NCBI RefSeq assembly: GCF_012524165.2
Contig: NZ_JABACJ020000008.1
Span: forward strand, 62,001 to 126,000
Length of the DNA stretch: 64,000 bases
Source: Faecalicatena faecalis
GTDB taxonomy: Bacteria; Bacillota; Clostridia; Lachnospirales; Lachnospiraceae
Direction of reading: 5' to 3'
Shown here: one piece after another, positions 41,820-49,863 of the stretch
How positions within the stretch are numbered: the first letter of the stretch is position 1
Layout of the letters: every line of letters begins with the position of its first letter
Made by a program: the position numbers and the translations under genes
The notes under the pieces: model-generated
The model's database searches: none
What the model was told of the DNA's origin: nothing
What the model saw: the letters and a program-made list of their open reading frames with translations, nothing else

Positions 41820-42791
41820 ATGGGAGAAGTCATATTAGAGGTACAGCATTTGTCAAAACATTTTACGGTGGATAAGGGGACCTTCGGAAAGAATAAAAAA
41901 GTGCTCAAGGCGGTGGACGATGTCTCGTTCCAGATTCATAAAGGGGAGACCTTTGGACTGGTCGGAGAATCCGGCTGTGGAAAGACGACCATCGGAAAGA
42001 TGCTGGTCAACCTTTATCAGCCCAGCGGCGGTAAAATTCTTTTTGAGGGAGAAGAGCTGACCGGATTAAAACCGGCCCAAAGGCGTCAGTATTGCAAGGA
42101 TATCCAGCTCATCTTCCAGGATCCGTATGCCTCGTTGAATCCCAGGATGACCATCGGGGACATCATAGCAGAGCCGATTCTGATCAATAAGCTGCTCCCT
42201 GCCGACCAGGTGGAGGAGAGAGTGACTTATCTGCTGAACAGGGTGGGCCTTGCAAACCATCAGAGGAACCGCTACCCGCATGAATTTTCAGGAGGACAAA
42301 GACAGAGGGTCGGAATCGCAAGGGCACTGGCAGTGGAACCGAAGCTGATTGTATGTGATGAGCCGGTATCTGCGCTGGATGTATCTATCCAGGCTCAAGT
42401 CCTGAATCTGTTAAGTGAGCTGCAGGAGGAATTTGGGCTGACCTATCTGTTCATTGCACACGGACTGAATGTAGTCCGGCACATCAGTGACAGGGTAGGG
42501 GTCATGTACCTGGGAAAAATGGTGGAGATCGGTCCGAAGAAGGAGCTGTATTCGAATCCTCTTCATCCATATACTCAGGCACTTCTATCCGCTGCCCCCT
42601 CCATCGGGAATAAAAAGAAGGAACGCATCATCTTGAAGGGCGATGTTCCGAGCCCGATCAATCCGCCGAAGGGGTGCAGATTCTGTGGAAGATGTTTTAA
42701 GAAGGAAGAGGGATGTGAAGGATATGTTCCCGAGTTAAAGGAAATCTCCCCGGGACATTTCGCGGCATGCCGTCTCTTGTCAGGCGAGTAG
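41820..42791 (+). CDS. Peptide ABC transporter ATP-binding protein (DppF/OppF-like)
   Basis: The 323-residue partner ATPase has Walker A GESGCGKTT, IFQDPYASLNPRM, signature FSGGQRQRVGIARAL and Walker B LIVCDEPVSALDVS. The C-terminal extension has GCRFCGRCFKKEEGC. It closes the five-gene transporter operon; a hairpin with arms AAAGGTTTC/GAAACCTTT follows. Confidence 0.95.
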   Translation: MGEVILEVQHLSKHFTVDKGTFGKNKKVLKAVDDVSFQIHKGETFGLVGESGCGKTTIGKMLVNLYQPSGGKILFEGEELTGLKPAQRRQYCKDIQLIFQDPYASLNPRMTIGDIIAEPILINKLLPADQVEERVTYLLNRVGLANHQRNRYPHEFSGGQRQRVGIARALAVEPKLIVCDEPVSALDVSIQAQVLNLLSELQEEFGLTYLFIAHGLNVVRHISDRVGVMYLGKMVEIGPKKELYSNPLHPYTQALLSAAPSIGNKKKERIILKGDVPSPINPPKGCRFCGRCFKKEEGCEGYVPELKEISPGHFAACRLLSGE

Positions 42792-42803
42792 AAGGAGGCC
42801 TAA

Positions 42804-42837
42804 AAAGGTTTCTGGGAAAATCATCCGGGAAACCTTT
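42804..42837 (+). terminator. Terminator-like hairpin after the peptide transporter operon
   Basis: AAAGGTTTC (42804-42812) pairs with GAAACCTTT (42829-42837). There is no T-run and the right arm overlaps the -35 of the next promoter, so it may only partly stop transcription. Confidence 0.5.
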
Positions 42838-42863
42838 CAAGAGTAAAAAAATCGTGATATAAT
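42835..42863 (+). promoter_or_regulatory. Promoter of the tdh-kbl operon
   Basis: TTTCAA (42835-42840) and TATAAT (42858-42863) are spaced by 17 bases, about 65 bases before tdh. Confidence 0.65.
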
Positions 42864-42928
42864 GTAGAACGTAGCAAGACTGCCTTAGTGAAGAAAAGGC
42901 AATTTGCAGAAAGAGAGGTGTTTTTCAA

Positions 42929-43993
42929 ATGGAGCAAAATGGAAATCTGATGTGGGCACTTGTAAAGGAGAAAGCAGAGCCGGGATTATGGCTGAGACAG
43001 CGGGAGATTCCTAAGACAGGGAAGAATGATGTCAAGATTAAGATCCATAAGACTTCAATCTGTGGAACAGACGTACATATTTATAATTGGAACGAATGGG
43101 CACAGAACACAATTCCGATCGGTCTGACTGCAGGACACGAATATGTCGGTGAGATCGTTGAGATCGGAGAGAACGTAGAAGGTTACCAAATTGGAGAACT
43201 GGTCTCTGGGGAAGGCCATATCGTATGCGGTAAGTGCAGGAACTGTCTGGCAGGACAACCTCACCTTTGCAGGAACACACAGGGCGTTGGTGTGAACCGT
43301 GATGGTGCGTTTGCAGAGTATCTTGTCATTCCAGCGAAGAATGTTTGGCGCTGCAGTTCTTCTATCGATGAGGAGTTATACTCCTGCTTCGATCCGTTGG
43401 GAAATGCAGTACACACAGCTCTGGCATTTAACATGATTGGGGAAGATGTGTTAATTACAGGAGCTGGCCCGATCGGTTGTATGGCAGCAGCAATCAGCAG
43501 ACACGTAGGAGCAAGACACGTTGTCATCACCGACATGAACGAATACCGTCTGGAGCTTGCGAAGAAGCTGGGAGCAACAAGAACCGTTAACATCGCAAAA
43601 GAGAGCCTGGATGATGTGGAGCATGAGCTGGGCATGAAAGAAGGATTCGATGTCGGTCTTGAGATGTCAGGCAACCAGTCCGGTTTTAACGATATGGTGA
43701 ACCACATGAAGAACGGCGGTAAGATCGCACTTCTGGGACTTCAGAGGGCAGATGCCCGCATCAACTGGGAGAAGGTGATCTTCAACGGACTGACCATCAA
43801 AGGAATCTACGGAAGAGAGATGTGGGAGAACTGGTATAAGATGACGACCATGCTTCAGAGCGGTCTTGATATCCATGAGATCATTACGCACAGATTCGAT
43901 ATCCGTGACTACGAAAAAGGTTTTGAAGCTATGAATAGCGGTAATTCAGGTAAGGTAGTACTGGATTGGAGCCACATTCACGAAGAAAGATAG
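42929..43993 (+). CDS. tdh: L-threonine 3-dehydrogenase
   Basis: Tdh oxidises threonine to 2-amino-3-ketobutyrate with NAD+. The 354-residue zinc alcohol-dehydrogenase-fold protein has the Tdh-specific [17 protein letters not shown] with catalytic Cys45, [15 protein letters not shown], the structural zinc cysteines in [15 protein letters not shown] and [16 protein letters not shown] for NAD. The next gene is its usual partner kbl, 20 bases downstream. The N-terminal extension of about seven residues compared with E. coli is minor. Confidence 0.94.
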   Translation: MEQNGNLMWALVKEKAEPGLWLRQREIPKTGKNDVKIKIHKTSICGTDVHIYNWNEWAQNTIPIGLTAGHEYVGEIVEIGENVEGYQIGELVSGEGHIVCGKCRNCLAGQPHLCRNTQGVGVNRDGAFAEYLVIPAKNVWRCSSSIDEELYSCFDPLGNAVHTALAFNMIGEDVLITGAGPIGCMAAAISRHVGARHVVITDMNEYRLELAKKLGATRTVNIAKESLDDVEHELGMKEGFDVGLEMSGNQSGFNDMVNHMKNGGKIALLGLQRADARINWEKVIFNGLTIKGIYGREMWENWYKMTTMLQSGLDIHEIITHRFDIRDYEKGFEAMNSGNSGKVVLDWSHIHEER

Positions 43994-44013
43994 GAAAGAG
44001 GGAGATTTTGGAA

Positions 44014-45213
44014 ATGGAACAGTGGAAAAACGACTTATTAGACATTTACAGAAATGAAATCAAAAGTATTACCGATGACGGTCTTTTGAAAAATGAGACT
44101 CCGCTCTGTTCTCCGCAGGGAAGACAGATCAGCCTGGAAGACGGAAGAAAAGTCATTAACATGTGTGCGAACAACTACCTTGGACTGGCTGATGATCCAA
44201 GAGTGATCGAGGCTGCTAAGCAGGCATATGATGAGAGAGGATATGGACTTTCTTCTGTACGTTTCATCTGCGGTACACAGGACATCCATTTACAGCTTGA
44301 GAAGACGATCAGCAATTTCCTTGGAATGGAAGATACGATCCTGTATTCTTCCTGCTTTGATGCCAACGGCGGTCTGTTCGAGACAATCCTGACAGCGGAT
44401 GATGCGGTGATCAGTGATGAATTGAACCATGCAAGTATCATTGATGGTGTACGTCTGTGCAAGGCAAAACGTTTCCGTTACAAGAACAATAACATGGAAG
44501 ACCTGGAGGCGAAGCTGAAAGAAGCTGATGAAGCTGGTGCAAGAATTAAGCTGATTGCTACAGACGGTGTCTTCTCCATGGACGGAATCATCGCTGACTT
44601 AAAGGGTGTATGTGCATTGGCTGAAAAGTATCATGCATTGGTCATGGTAGATGACAGCCACTCTGCAGGATTCGTAGGTAAGACAGGTCGTGGAACTGCA
44701 GAGTACTGTGGCGTGACAGACAAAGTGGACATCATCACAGGAACGCTCGGCAAAGCATTAGGCGGAGCATCCGGCGGATATACAAGCGGTAGAAAAGAGA
44801 TCATTGACTTGCTCCGTCAGAGAAGCCGTCCGTACCTTTTCTCCAACACACTGGCTCCGGCAATCGTAAAGGCCAGCATGGAAGTGTTCAAGATTCTGGA
44901 GGCAGACACCTCCTTAAGAGATCACTTAGAGGAAATTACAGCTTATTACCGTGAGAAGCTGACAGAAGCCAACTTTGACATCATCCCTGGAGTACATCCG
45001 ATCGTACCGATCATGCTGTATGATGAGCACAAAGCAACAGATATGGCAGCACGTATGATGGCTAAGGGCGTTTATGTGGTAGCATTCTCCTACCCAGTAG
45101 TTCCGAAGGGAAAAGCAAGGATCAGGACACAGGTCTGTGCATCCCATACAAAAGAAGATATCGACTACATCGTAAAATGCTTCATCGAAGCGAGAGACGA
45201 GATGCAGGCATAG
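44014..45213 (+). CDS. kbl: 2-amino-3-ketobutyrate coenzyme A ligase (glycine C-acetyltransferase)
   Basis: Kbl splits 2-amino-3-ketobutyrate with CoA into glycine and acetyl-CoA. ATG 44014 behind GAGGGAG gives 399 residues, the usual length. PLP-dependent motifs are NYLGLADDPRVIEAA, RFICGTQDIHLQLE, DELNHASIIDGVRL, MVDDSHSAGFVG and the PLP lysine in GTLGKALGGASGGY. It completes the two-step threonine degradation pathway with tdh. Confidence 0.95.
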   Translation: MEQWKNDLLDIYRNEIKSITDDGLLKNETPLCSPQGRQISLEDGRKVINMCANNYLGLADDPRVIEAAKQAYDERGYGLSSVRFICGTQDIHLQLEKTISNFLGMEDTILYSSCFDANGGLFETILTADDAVISDELNHASIIDGVRLCKAKRFRYKNNNMEDLEAKLKEADEAGARIKLIATDGVFSMDGIIADLKGVCALAEKYHALVMVDDSHSAGFVGKTGRGTAEYCGVTDKVDIITGTLGKALGGASGGYTSGRKEIIDLLRQRSRPYLFSNTLAPAIVKASMEVFKILEADTSLRDHLEEITAYYREKLTEANFDIIPGVHPIVPIMLYDEHKATDMAARMMAKGVYVVAFSYPVVPKGKARIRTQVCASHTKEDIDYIVKCFIEARDEMQA

Positions 45214-45253
45214 GATTGATGCAGGCTTAGATTCATCCAAAAGAAAGACATAG

Positions 45254-45283
45254 AAAAGGCAGGGGAAACCCTGCCTTTTAAAA
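45254..45283. terminator. Bidirectional terminator between kbl and the iminopeptidase
   Basis: AAAAGGCAGGG pairs perfectly with CCCTGCCTTTT around GAAA. A-rich and T-rich flanks allow use in both directions for these convergent genes. Confidence 0.88.
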
Positions 45284-45289
45284 TAGCAT

Positions 45290-46171
45290 TTAGTCGTATT
45301 TTTCCATCCATTCATTGACAAGCTTGCAATACTTATCGTTTTCTTCTACGAAGCACATATGTCTGCATCCGTCGAACAGCTCCCATTTGGAGTTCGGAAT
45401 CAGATCATACATGGTCTTAGCTACGAATGGTGTACAAAGGTCATTTGTTCCGCTGATAATGAGTGCCGGCTCTTTGATGCCGCCAATCTTATCGCGGTAT
45501 TCCCATCCGCCAAGGCTTCCTGTCGGATTGTATTCGTTCGGTCCCCATCCAGCAACATAAGCTTCTGTACCGGATTTCTTCGGACGACGTAAGCATTCTG
45601 GTGAGTCTTCTGTTACTTCACCTGCACAGTGGAGCAGCATAAATCTTTCATTTGCAGCCAGATAAGCAGGATCGTCGAAATTACCTGTCTCTTCAGCCTT
45701 TGCAATTGCTTCCTGGTCTTCCTTAGACATGAACTTGATCATGCGGTGCTGCTCGTGAGCCCACAGCTCAGCAGCCGGAAGTGTACTGGAAAGAATCACG
45801 GACTTTACGCCTTCTGGTTTGTAATCGCACAGATACTCGATTGCAAGCATTCCGCCCCAGGACTGTCCTAACAGATGAACCTCATCTAATCCAAGGTGCT
45901 TTCTCAGTTCGATCAACTCGTTGTCCCATGTCTTAGAGCACCACAGTTCTGGATGTCCATCTACATAAGAGTTACCGCATCCGATCTGATCATAAGAGAT
46001 GATAGCACGTCCCTCTTCTGCAAGTCTGTCCAATACTTCAAAATAGTTGTGTGTAGATCCAGGACCGCCATGCAGTAAAACAAGAGGTTTCTTGTTGCCT
46101 TTGCATTCCCCAACGATACGGTAGTAAGTCTTGTACCCCAGATATGGCATATAACCTTCAATGACTTTCAT
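45290..46171 (-). CDS. Proline iminopeptidase-family alpha/beta hydrolase
   Basis: The 293-residue S33-family peptidase probably removes N-terminal proline from peptides. It has the oxyanion motif LLHGGPGSTHNYFE, the nucleophile elbow GQSWGGML with Ser104, the acid in ISGTNDLCTP and the base in GCRHMCFVEE. A lid domain lies between. Start ATG 46171 follows GGAGGGT. A consensus promoter is at 46219-46247. Together with the neighbouring peptide transporter and peptidases it suggests use of proline-rich peptides. Confidence 0.88.
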   Translation of the reverse strand: MKVIEGYMPYLGYKTYYRIVGECKGNKKPLVLLHGGPGSTHNYFEVLDRLAEEGRAIISYDQIGCGNSYVDGHPELWCSKTWDNELIELRKHLGLDEVHLLGQSWGGMLAIEYLCDYKPEGVKSVILSSTLPAAELWAHEQHRMIKFMSKEDQEAIAKAEETGNFDDPAYLAANERFMLLHCAGEVTEDSPECLRRPKKSGTEAYVAGWGPNEYNPTGSLGGWEYRDKIGGIKEPALIISGTNDLCTPFVAKTMYDLIPNSKWELFDGCRHMCFVEENDKYCKLVNEWMEKYD

Positions 46172-46218
46172 ATATGTACCCTCCTTGCCGTTTTTCGGCT
46201 CTTTTATAATACTTCTAT

Positions 46219-46247
46219 ATTATAACAGACTTGGAGGATACTTTCAA
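46219..46247 (-). promoter_or_regulatory. Promoter of the proline iminopeptidase gene
   Basis: On the minus strand TTGAAA (46242-46247) and TATAAT (46219-46224) are spaced by 17 bases. TTATAATA and TATTATAA (46205-46224) form an inverted repeat over the -10 and start region. Confidence 0.65.
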
Positions 46248-46281
46248 TTCAAGCTATGAGAAATTCTTAACAATTTACTGG

Positions 46282-47562
46282 TTACAGGAATTTATCCAGT
46301 TCGTTTTCCACCTGGGGCATTTTCTTTACTTTTGGGGAACGAATCACATTTCCGCGGGTTACCACCATACTGATGCTGCGAAGCGCGGTCAGATCCTCCA
46401 GCGGATTGTCCTTTGTAACAATAAAGTCAGCGCATTTTCCTTCTTCAATGGAGCCGGTGATGTCCCCAAGTCCTGCTAATTCAGCATTACGTTTTGTGGC
46501 GGTATACAGAGCAAAGGTGTTGGAAACACCACAATATTTATGGAAATAGTTGACCTCACGCCACATATCATAATGTGTAGTGTACGGGCATCCGGTATCT
46601 GTACCAAGCCCTACGGGGATGTCGTTTTCCAGGCATGCCTTTGCACATTCCACAATTCCTTTAAAGACGACCTCACCATTATACTGCTCGGTCTCGGTCA
46701 CGTTACTGATAGAACGATCGAACAAGGCGTAGGGGAGTGCAGGAGACAGGGTGGCAATATGGCAGGCATTGTGCTCTTTGAACAGCCTGATGATGGTATC
46801 GTCTGGTTTGGCACCATGCTCGATTGTATCGACCCCGTTTTCCAAAGCGACCCTGACGCCTTCTGGACTCTCCACATGGGCAGCGACCTTCATCCCCAGC
46901 CGATGGGCTTCTTCACAGGCGGCTTTCACAGATTCCGGCGGCATCTTCAATTCACCGGGCTCTCCCTTTACCTTTGCATCAAGGACTCCACCGGTAATCA
47001 TGAGCTTAATAATATCTGGCTTGTCTTTTGCAATCTGTTGTACATAAGCTCTGGCTTCCTCTGCATTGTGGGCTATGTAAGCGAGGGAGCCGGCCATGTG
47101 GCCTCCTGGAACGGAGACAGCCATGTTAGAAGCCAGGATGCGGGGACCGGTGATCTCGCCGGACAGGATACGGTCACGAATCAGGCTGTCACAATTCTGG
47201 ACACCTCCCATTGTACGGATCGTGGTGACACCGCTCATTAACTGGGTCCGTGCATAGCCCTCGCACATGCTGATGAGGATCTTACGCATCAGTGCGTTGC
47301 TAGTCATTAGTTTTACCAGTTTTGTATTATCCTGCTGCTTTTTCTGCGGTTTTCCGCTGGCAGGCAGATGAACATGCATGTTGATCAGTCCGGGCATGAT
47401 GTACTGGCCTTTTAGGTCTATGATTTCATAGCCGCTCAAGTCAGAACCCTCTGATACAATTTTTTCAATGTTCTCCCCTTCGGTCAGGATGACCCTGCCG
47501 GTCTGTGGTGACATGTCCCTGGAACCATCCAGGAGGATGCCGTTTGTATAGGCGTATTTCAT
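46282..47562 (-). CDS. Metal-dependent amidohydrolase (prolidase-like Xaa-Pro dipeptidase group)
   Basis: The 426-residue protein has the amidohydrolase layout: a small beta domain at both ends and a barrel with metal motif NMHVHLPASG, KLMITGGVLD, VAAHVESPEGVRVALENGVDTIEHG, and the last metal Asp in VGLGTDTGCPYTTHYDMW. This arrangement is typical of the imidazolonepropionase/prolidase-like group, some of which hydrolyse Xaa-Pro dipeptides. Beside a proline iminopeptidase this reading is attractive but unproven. An arginine or lysine carboxypeptidase activity is the main alternative. Confidence 0.82.
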   Translation of the reverse strand: MKYAYTNGILLDGSRDMSPQTGRVILTEGENIEKIVSEGSDLSGYEIIDLKGQYIMPGLINMHVHLPASGKPQKKQQDNTKLVKLMTSNALMRKILISMCEGYARTQLMSGVTTIRTMGGVQNCDSLIRDRILSGEITGPRILASNMAVSVPGGHMAGSLAYIAHNAEEARAYVQQIAKDKPDIIKLMITGGVLDAKVKGEPGELKMPPESVKAACEEAHRLGMKVAAHVESPEGVRVALENGVDTIEHGAKPDDTIIRLFKEHNACHIATLSPALPYALFDRSISNVTETEQYNGEVVFKGIVECAKACLENDIPVGLGTDTGCPYTTHYDMWREVNYFHKYCGVSNTFALYTATKRNAELAGLGDITGSIEEGKCADFIVTKDNPLEDLTALRSISMVVTRGNVIRSPKVKKMPQVENELDKFL

Positions 47563-47622
47563 GGTGAAGTCTCCTTTGGACTGTAAAATGTAGGGGGATA
47601 CGTAGAATCCCTGTTACAATCT

Positions 47623-47651
47623 ATTATAGCACCAATCTGGGTGGATGTCAG
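47623..47651 (-). promoter_or_regulatory. Promoter of the amidohydrolase gene
   Basis: On the minus strand CTGACA (47646-47651) and TATAAT (47623-47628) are spaced by 17 bases, about 60 bases before the start codon. Confidence 0.65.
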
Positions 47652-47670
47652 CGGGCATGTTATCCTCATG

Positions 47671-48969
47671 TCAATCCTGTATCAGGTGAAAGAAGTTGAT
47701 CTTAAAGGTACTTCCGCCCTTAGGTGTGTCCAGCACTTCAAGGGAAAGCTGCATAGAATCCGACAGCATTTTTGCAATACTGAGCCCCAGACCTGAATGC
47801 TCTTTATCATTGCGTGCCGAATCAGCGCGGTAAAAACGGTCAAAAATCCGGTCCTTCTGTGAATTTGGGATTCCCGGACCATGATCTATGACAGAAACGC
47901 TCAGCCGTTTATCATGCAGACTGGCCGATAACTGGATGGCAGGTGATTTTCCGGTACAGCCATAGGCGATGGCGTTATCTAAAAGAATACATAAGATCTG
48001 ATAGATCCACTGGTGATTCCCTGAGACCTTCGGGAGAAAATCTTCTGGGAGCTTTAAGTTGAGCTTTATTCCTTTTGAGTCGCAAAGAGGCTCATAAATC
48101 TCAAAAACCTGTAGCAGCAGTACGTCAATTTCTACCGGCTGTATTTCACCCGGGAGATGATTCCCGGTAGATAAAAGGAGAAGATTTTTAATGAGATTTC
48201 CTGCCCTCTGACATTCCTTTTGAATAAAGAGCGCCATCTTAGGAGCCTGGTCAGGCATGGAGAGGATTGCCGAAGCACTCGTCTGCATGACTGCAAGAGG
48301 GGAACGCAGCTCATGAGAGGCAGCGGCAATGAATTCATCTTGCTTTTGTTGGTATTCTTCGATAGGAAGAACTGCTTTTCTCACAACAAGGCGGCTGACT
48401 AGAAATAGGGAAACTACTCCGAGCAGCTCTAAAAGTAGAAAAACAGCAGTTTGGATCAAAAGCTCTTGGTGAAGCTTGGTCGTCTCTTCCAGAAGAACCA
48501 GTGACCGAAAGCCTGCTGCAGTGGAAAAAACCATCACCGTTCCACGATAAGAATCCTGGTGTTCCCCGCGTAAGGGAAACACGGAAGTTTTCAGCAGTGA
48601 GGATGAGGAGGGCTCGCTATTCGTATCGATTCCCTGCTTTTTCGCTTCTTCCTTTGCAAGTGTAATCAAAGAATCACGGCTGGTAAACGGTGTCCAGGAG
48701 CCGGGGAAAAATAAGGGAACCCGGTTGTCTTCGATATGGATGATAAAATGCCCCTCTGCTTCCAGTCTTGCGAGCCAGTCATCAGAAAGGCTGGAGGTAT
48801 ATTCCAGACGATGCGTCAGATCTAATAATTGATTCTGAAAAAAGGCATCACTCTGACTTTTGCTTAATCGGACCTGGTAAAACAAGGCAACGATAAGAAC
48901 GAGCGTTAAGATCACGCCCGTTGCTGCTGTAAATAAAAAGGTTAAGTGCCGCTGCAGTTTTCGTATCAT
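47671..48969 (-). CDS. Sensor histidine kinase
   Basis: The 432-residue kinase has membrane segments at about 9-31 and 171-192 with an extracytoplasmic sensor of about 140 residues between them. The HisKA domain has AAASHELRSPLAVMQTSA with the phosphorylated His219. The ATPase domain has LLDNAIAYGC, VIDHGPGIPNSQKDRIFDRF and HSGLGLSIAKML. No clear HAMP domain is seen. It overlaps the response regulator stop by four bases. The divergent transporter operon is the likely target. Confidence 0.93.
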   Translation of the reverse strand: MIRKLQRHLTFLFTAATGVILTLVLIVALFYQVRLSKSQSDAFFQNQLLDLTHRLEYTSSLSDDWLARLEAEGHFIIHIEDNRVPLFFPGSWTPFTSRDSLITLAKEEAKKQGIDTNSEPSSSSLLKTSVFPLRGEHQDSYRGTVMVFSTAAGFRSLVLLEETTKLHQELLIQTAVFLLLELLGVVSLFLVSRLVVRKAVLPIEEYQQKQDEFIAAASHELRSPLAVMQTSASAILSMPDQAPKMALFIQKECQRAGNLIKNLLLLSTGNHLPGEIQPVEIDVLLLQVFEIYEPLCDSKGIKLNLKLPEDFLPKVSGNHQWIYQILCILLDNAIAYGCTGKSPAIQLSASLHDKRLSVSVIDHGPGIPNSQKDRIFDRFYRADSARNDKEHSGLGLSIAKMLSDSMQLSLEVLDTPKGGSTFKINFFHLIQD

Positions 48970-49643
48970 GTTTCTTTCTCCAGTCTGTATCCAAGTCCGT
49001 GTACCGTTGCAATCTTGACCCCGCTGTTTAATTTACGCAAATGTTTGCGCAGATAATAAACATACGTGTCCAGGTTTCCGTCTTCCACCTCGCTGTCGGG
49101 TCCCCACACGCGTGTGTAGATCAGCTGCCGCGCCAGTGTCTGCCCCGGATTTTTCAGGAAATATTCCATTAAAAGTGCTTCACGGCGGGAGAGCTGGATT
49201 TCTGTCTGGCATGAACGAAGGATATGGCTTTCCGGCTGAAAGGTAAGATCACCATAAGTCATCTGGTCTGTATGCCCCAGGGAAACAGGACGCCTCACAA
49301 GGGCCCGGATTCTGGCGAGCAGTTCGCCCACATCATAGGGCTTAACAATGTAGTCATCGGCACCGCAGTCAAGGCCCTCGATCCGGTCGGAGATGGAATC
49401 GACTGCAGTGGCCAGAAGCACAGGTGTATGGATCTGGTTCTCCCTTAGCAGCTTGAGAATGGTAAGCCCATCCATACCCGGCAGCATCCGGTCCAGAATC
49501 ATCACGTCATATATATTGTGGAGTGCATAATATACCGCATCTGCACCGTCTGTGATACAGTCCGTTTGAAACCCATTGTGTTCTAGCTGGAGCTTTAATG
49601 CCTCTAAAAGCTGGTCATCATCTTCGATAATCAAAATACGCAT
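48966..49643 (-). CDS. OmpR/PhoB family response regulator
   Basis: ATG 49643 gives 225 residues beginning MRILIIEDDDQLLEALKLQL; extra upstream codons are unlikely because they precede the AAAAGGAC ribosome-binding site. The receiver domain has phospho-acceptor Asp51 in MILDRMLPGMDGL and the switch lysine in DYIVKPYD. The winged-helix DNA-binding domain has LSRREALLMEYFLKNPGQTL and EDGNLDTYVYYLRKHL. A 24-base perfect palindrome lies in its upstream region. Confidence 0.93.
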   Translation of the reverse strand: MRILIIEDDDQLLEALKLQLEHNGFQTDCITDGADAVYYALHNIYDVMILDRMLPGMDGLTILKLLRENQIHTPVLLATAVDSISDRIEGLDCGADDYIVKPYDVGELLARIRALVRRPVSLGHTDQMTYGDLTFQPESHILRSCQTEIQLSRREALLMEYFLKNPGQTLARQLIYTRVWGPDSEVEDGNLDTYVYYLRKHLRKLNSGVKIATVHGLGYRLEKET

Positions 49644-49700
49644 ATGTAAAAAGTCCTTTTTATGATTCATTCTATTTATTATATGTAATTGTTCAGACCG

Positions 49701-49724
49701 TGCTGTACACCTTACTGTACAGCA
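49701..49724. promoter_or_regulatory. Perfect 24-base palindrome upstream of the two-component system
   Basis: TGCTGTACA (49701-49709) and TGTACAGCA (49716-49724) are exact inverted repeats with a six-base spacer. The site lies about 60 bases before the response regulator and about 140 before the divergent lipoprotein. OmpR-type proteins usually bind direct repeats, so this may be the site of another repressor. Confidence 0.6.
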
Positions 49725-49798
49725 TCGGACCAAAAATTATTATAGCACACAGTATATCATATAAACCTCAAAAAAATCTTTAAAAAAAGAGCGGATGT

Positions 49799-49831
49799 TC
49801 TCAAGATTTTTTGAGATTTGATTGATATAAT
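49799..49831 (+). promoter_or_regulatory. Possible promoter of the lipoprotein-transporter operon
   Basis: TATAAT at 49826-49831 lies about 30 bases before the lipoprotein start. No good -35 is at the right distance. An inverted repeat TCTCAA/TTGAGA (49799-49816) lies where an activator could bind. A weak -35 suits an activated promoter, for instance by the adjacent response regulator. Confidence 0.45.
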
Positions 49832-49863
49832 GGTCCAGGATAGGATATGAGAGGAGCAAGGAT

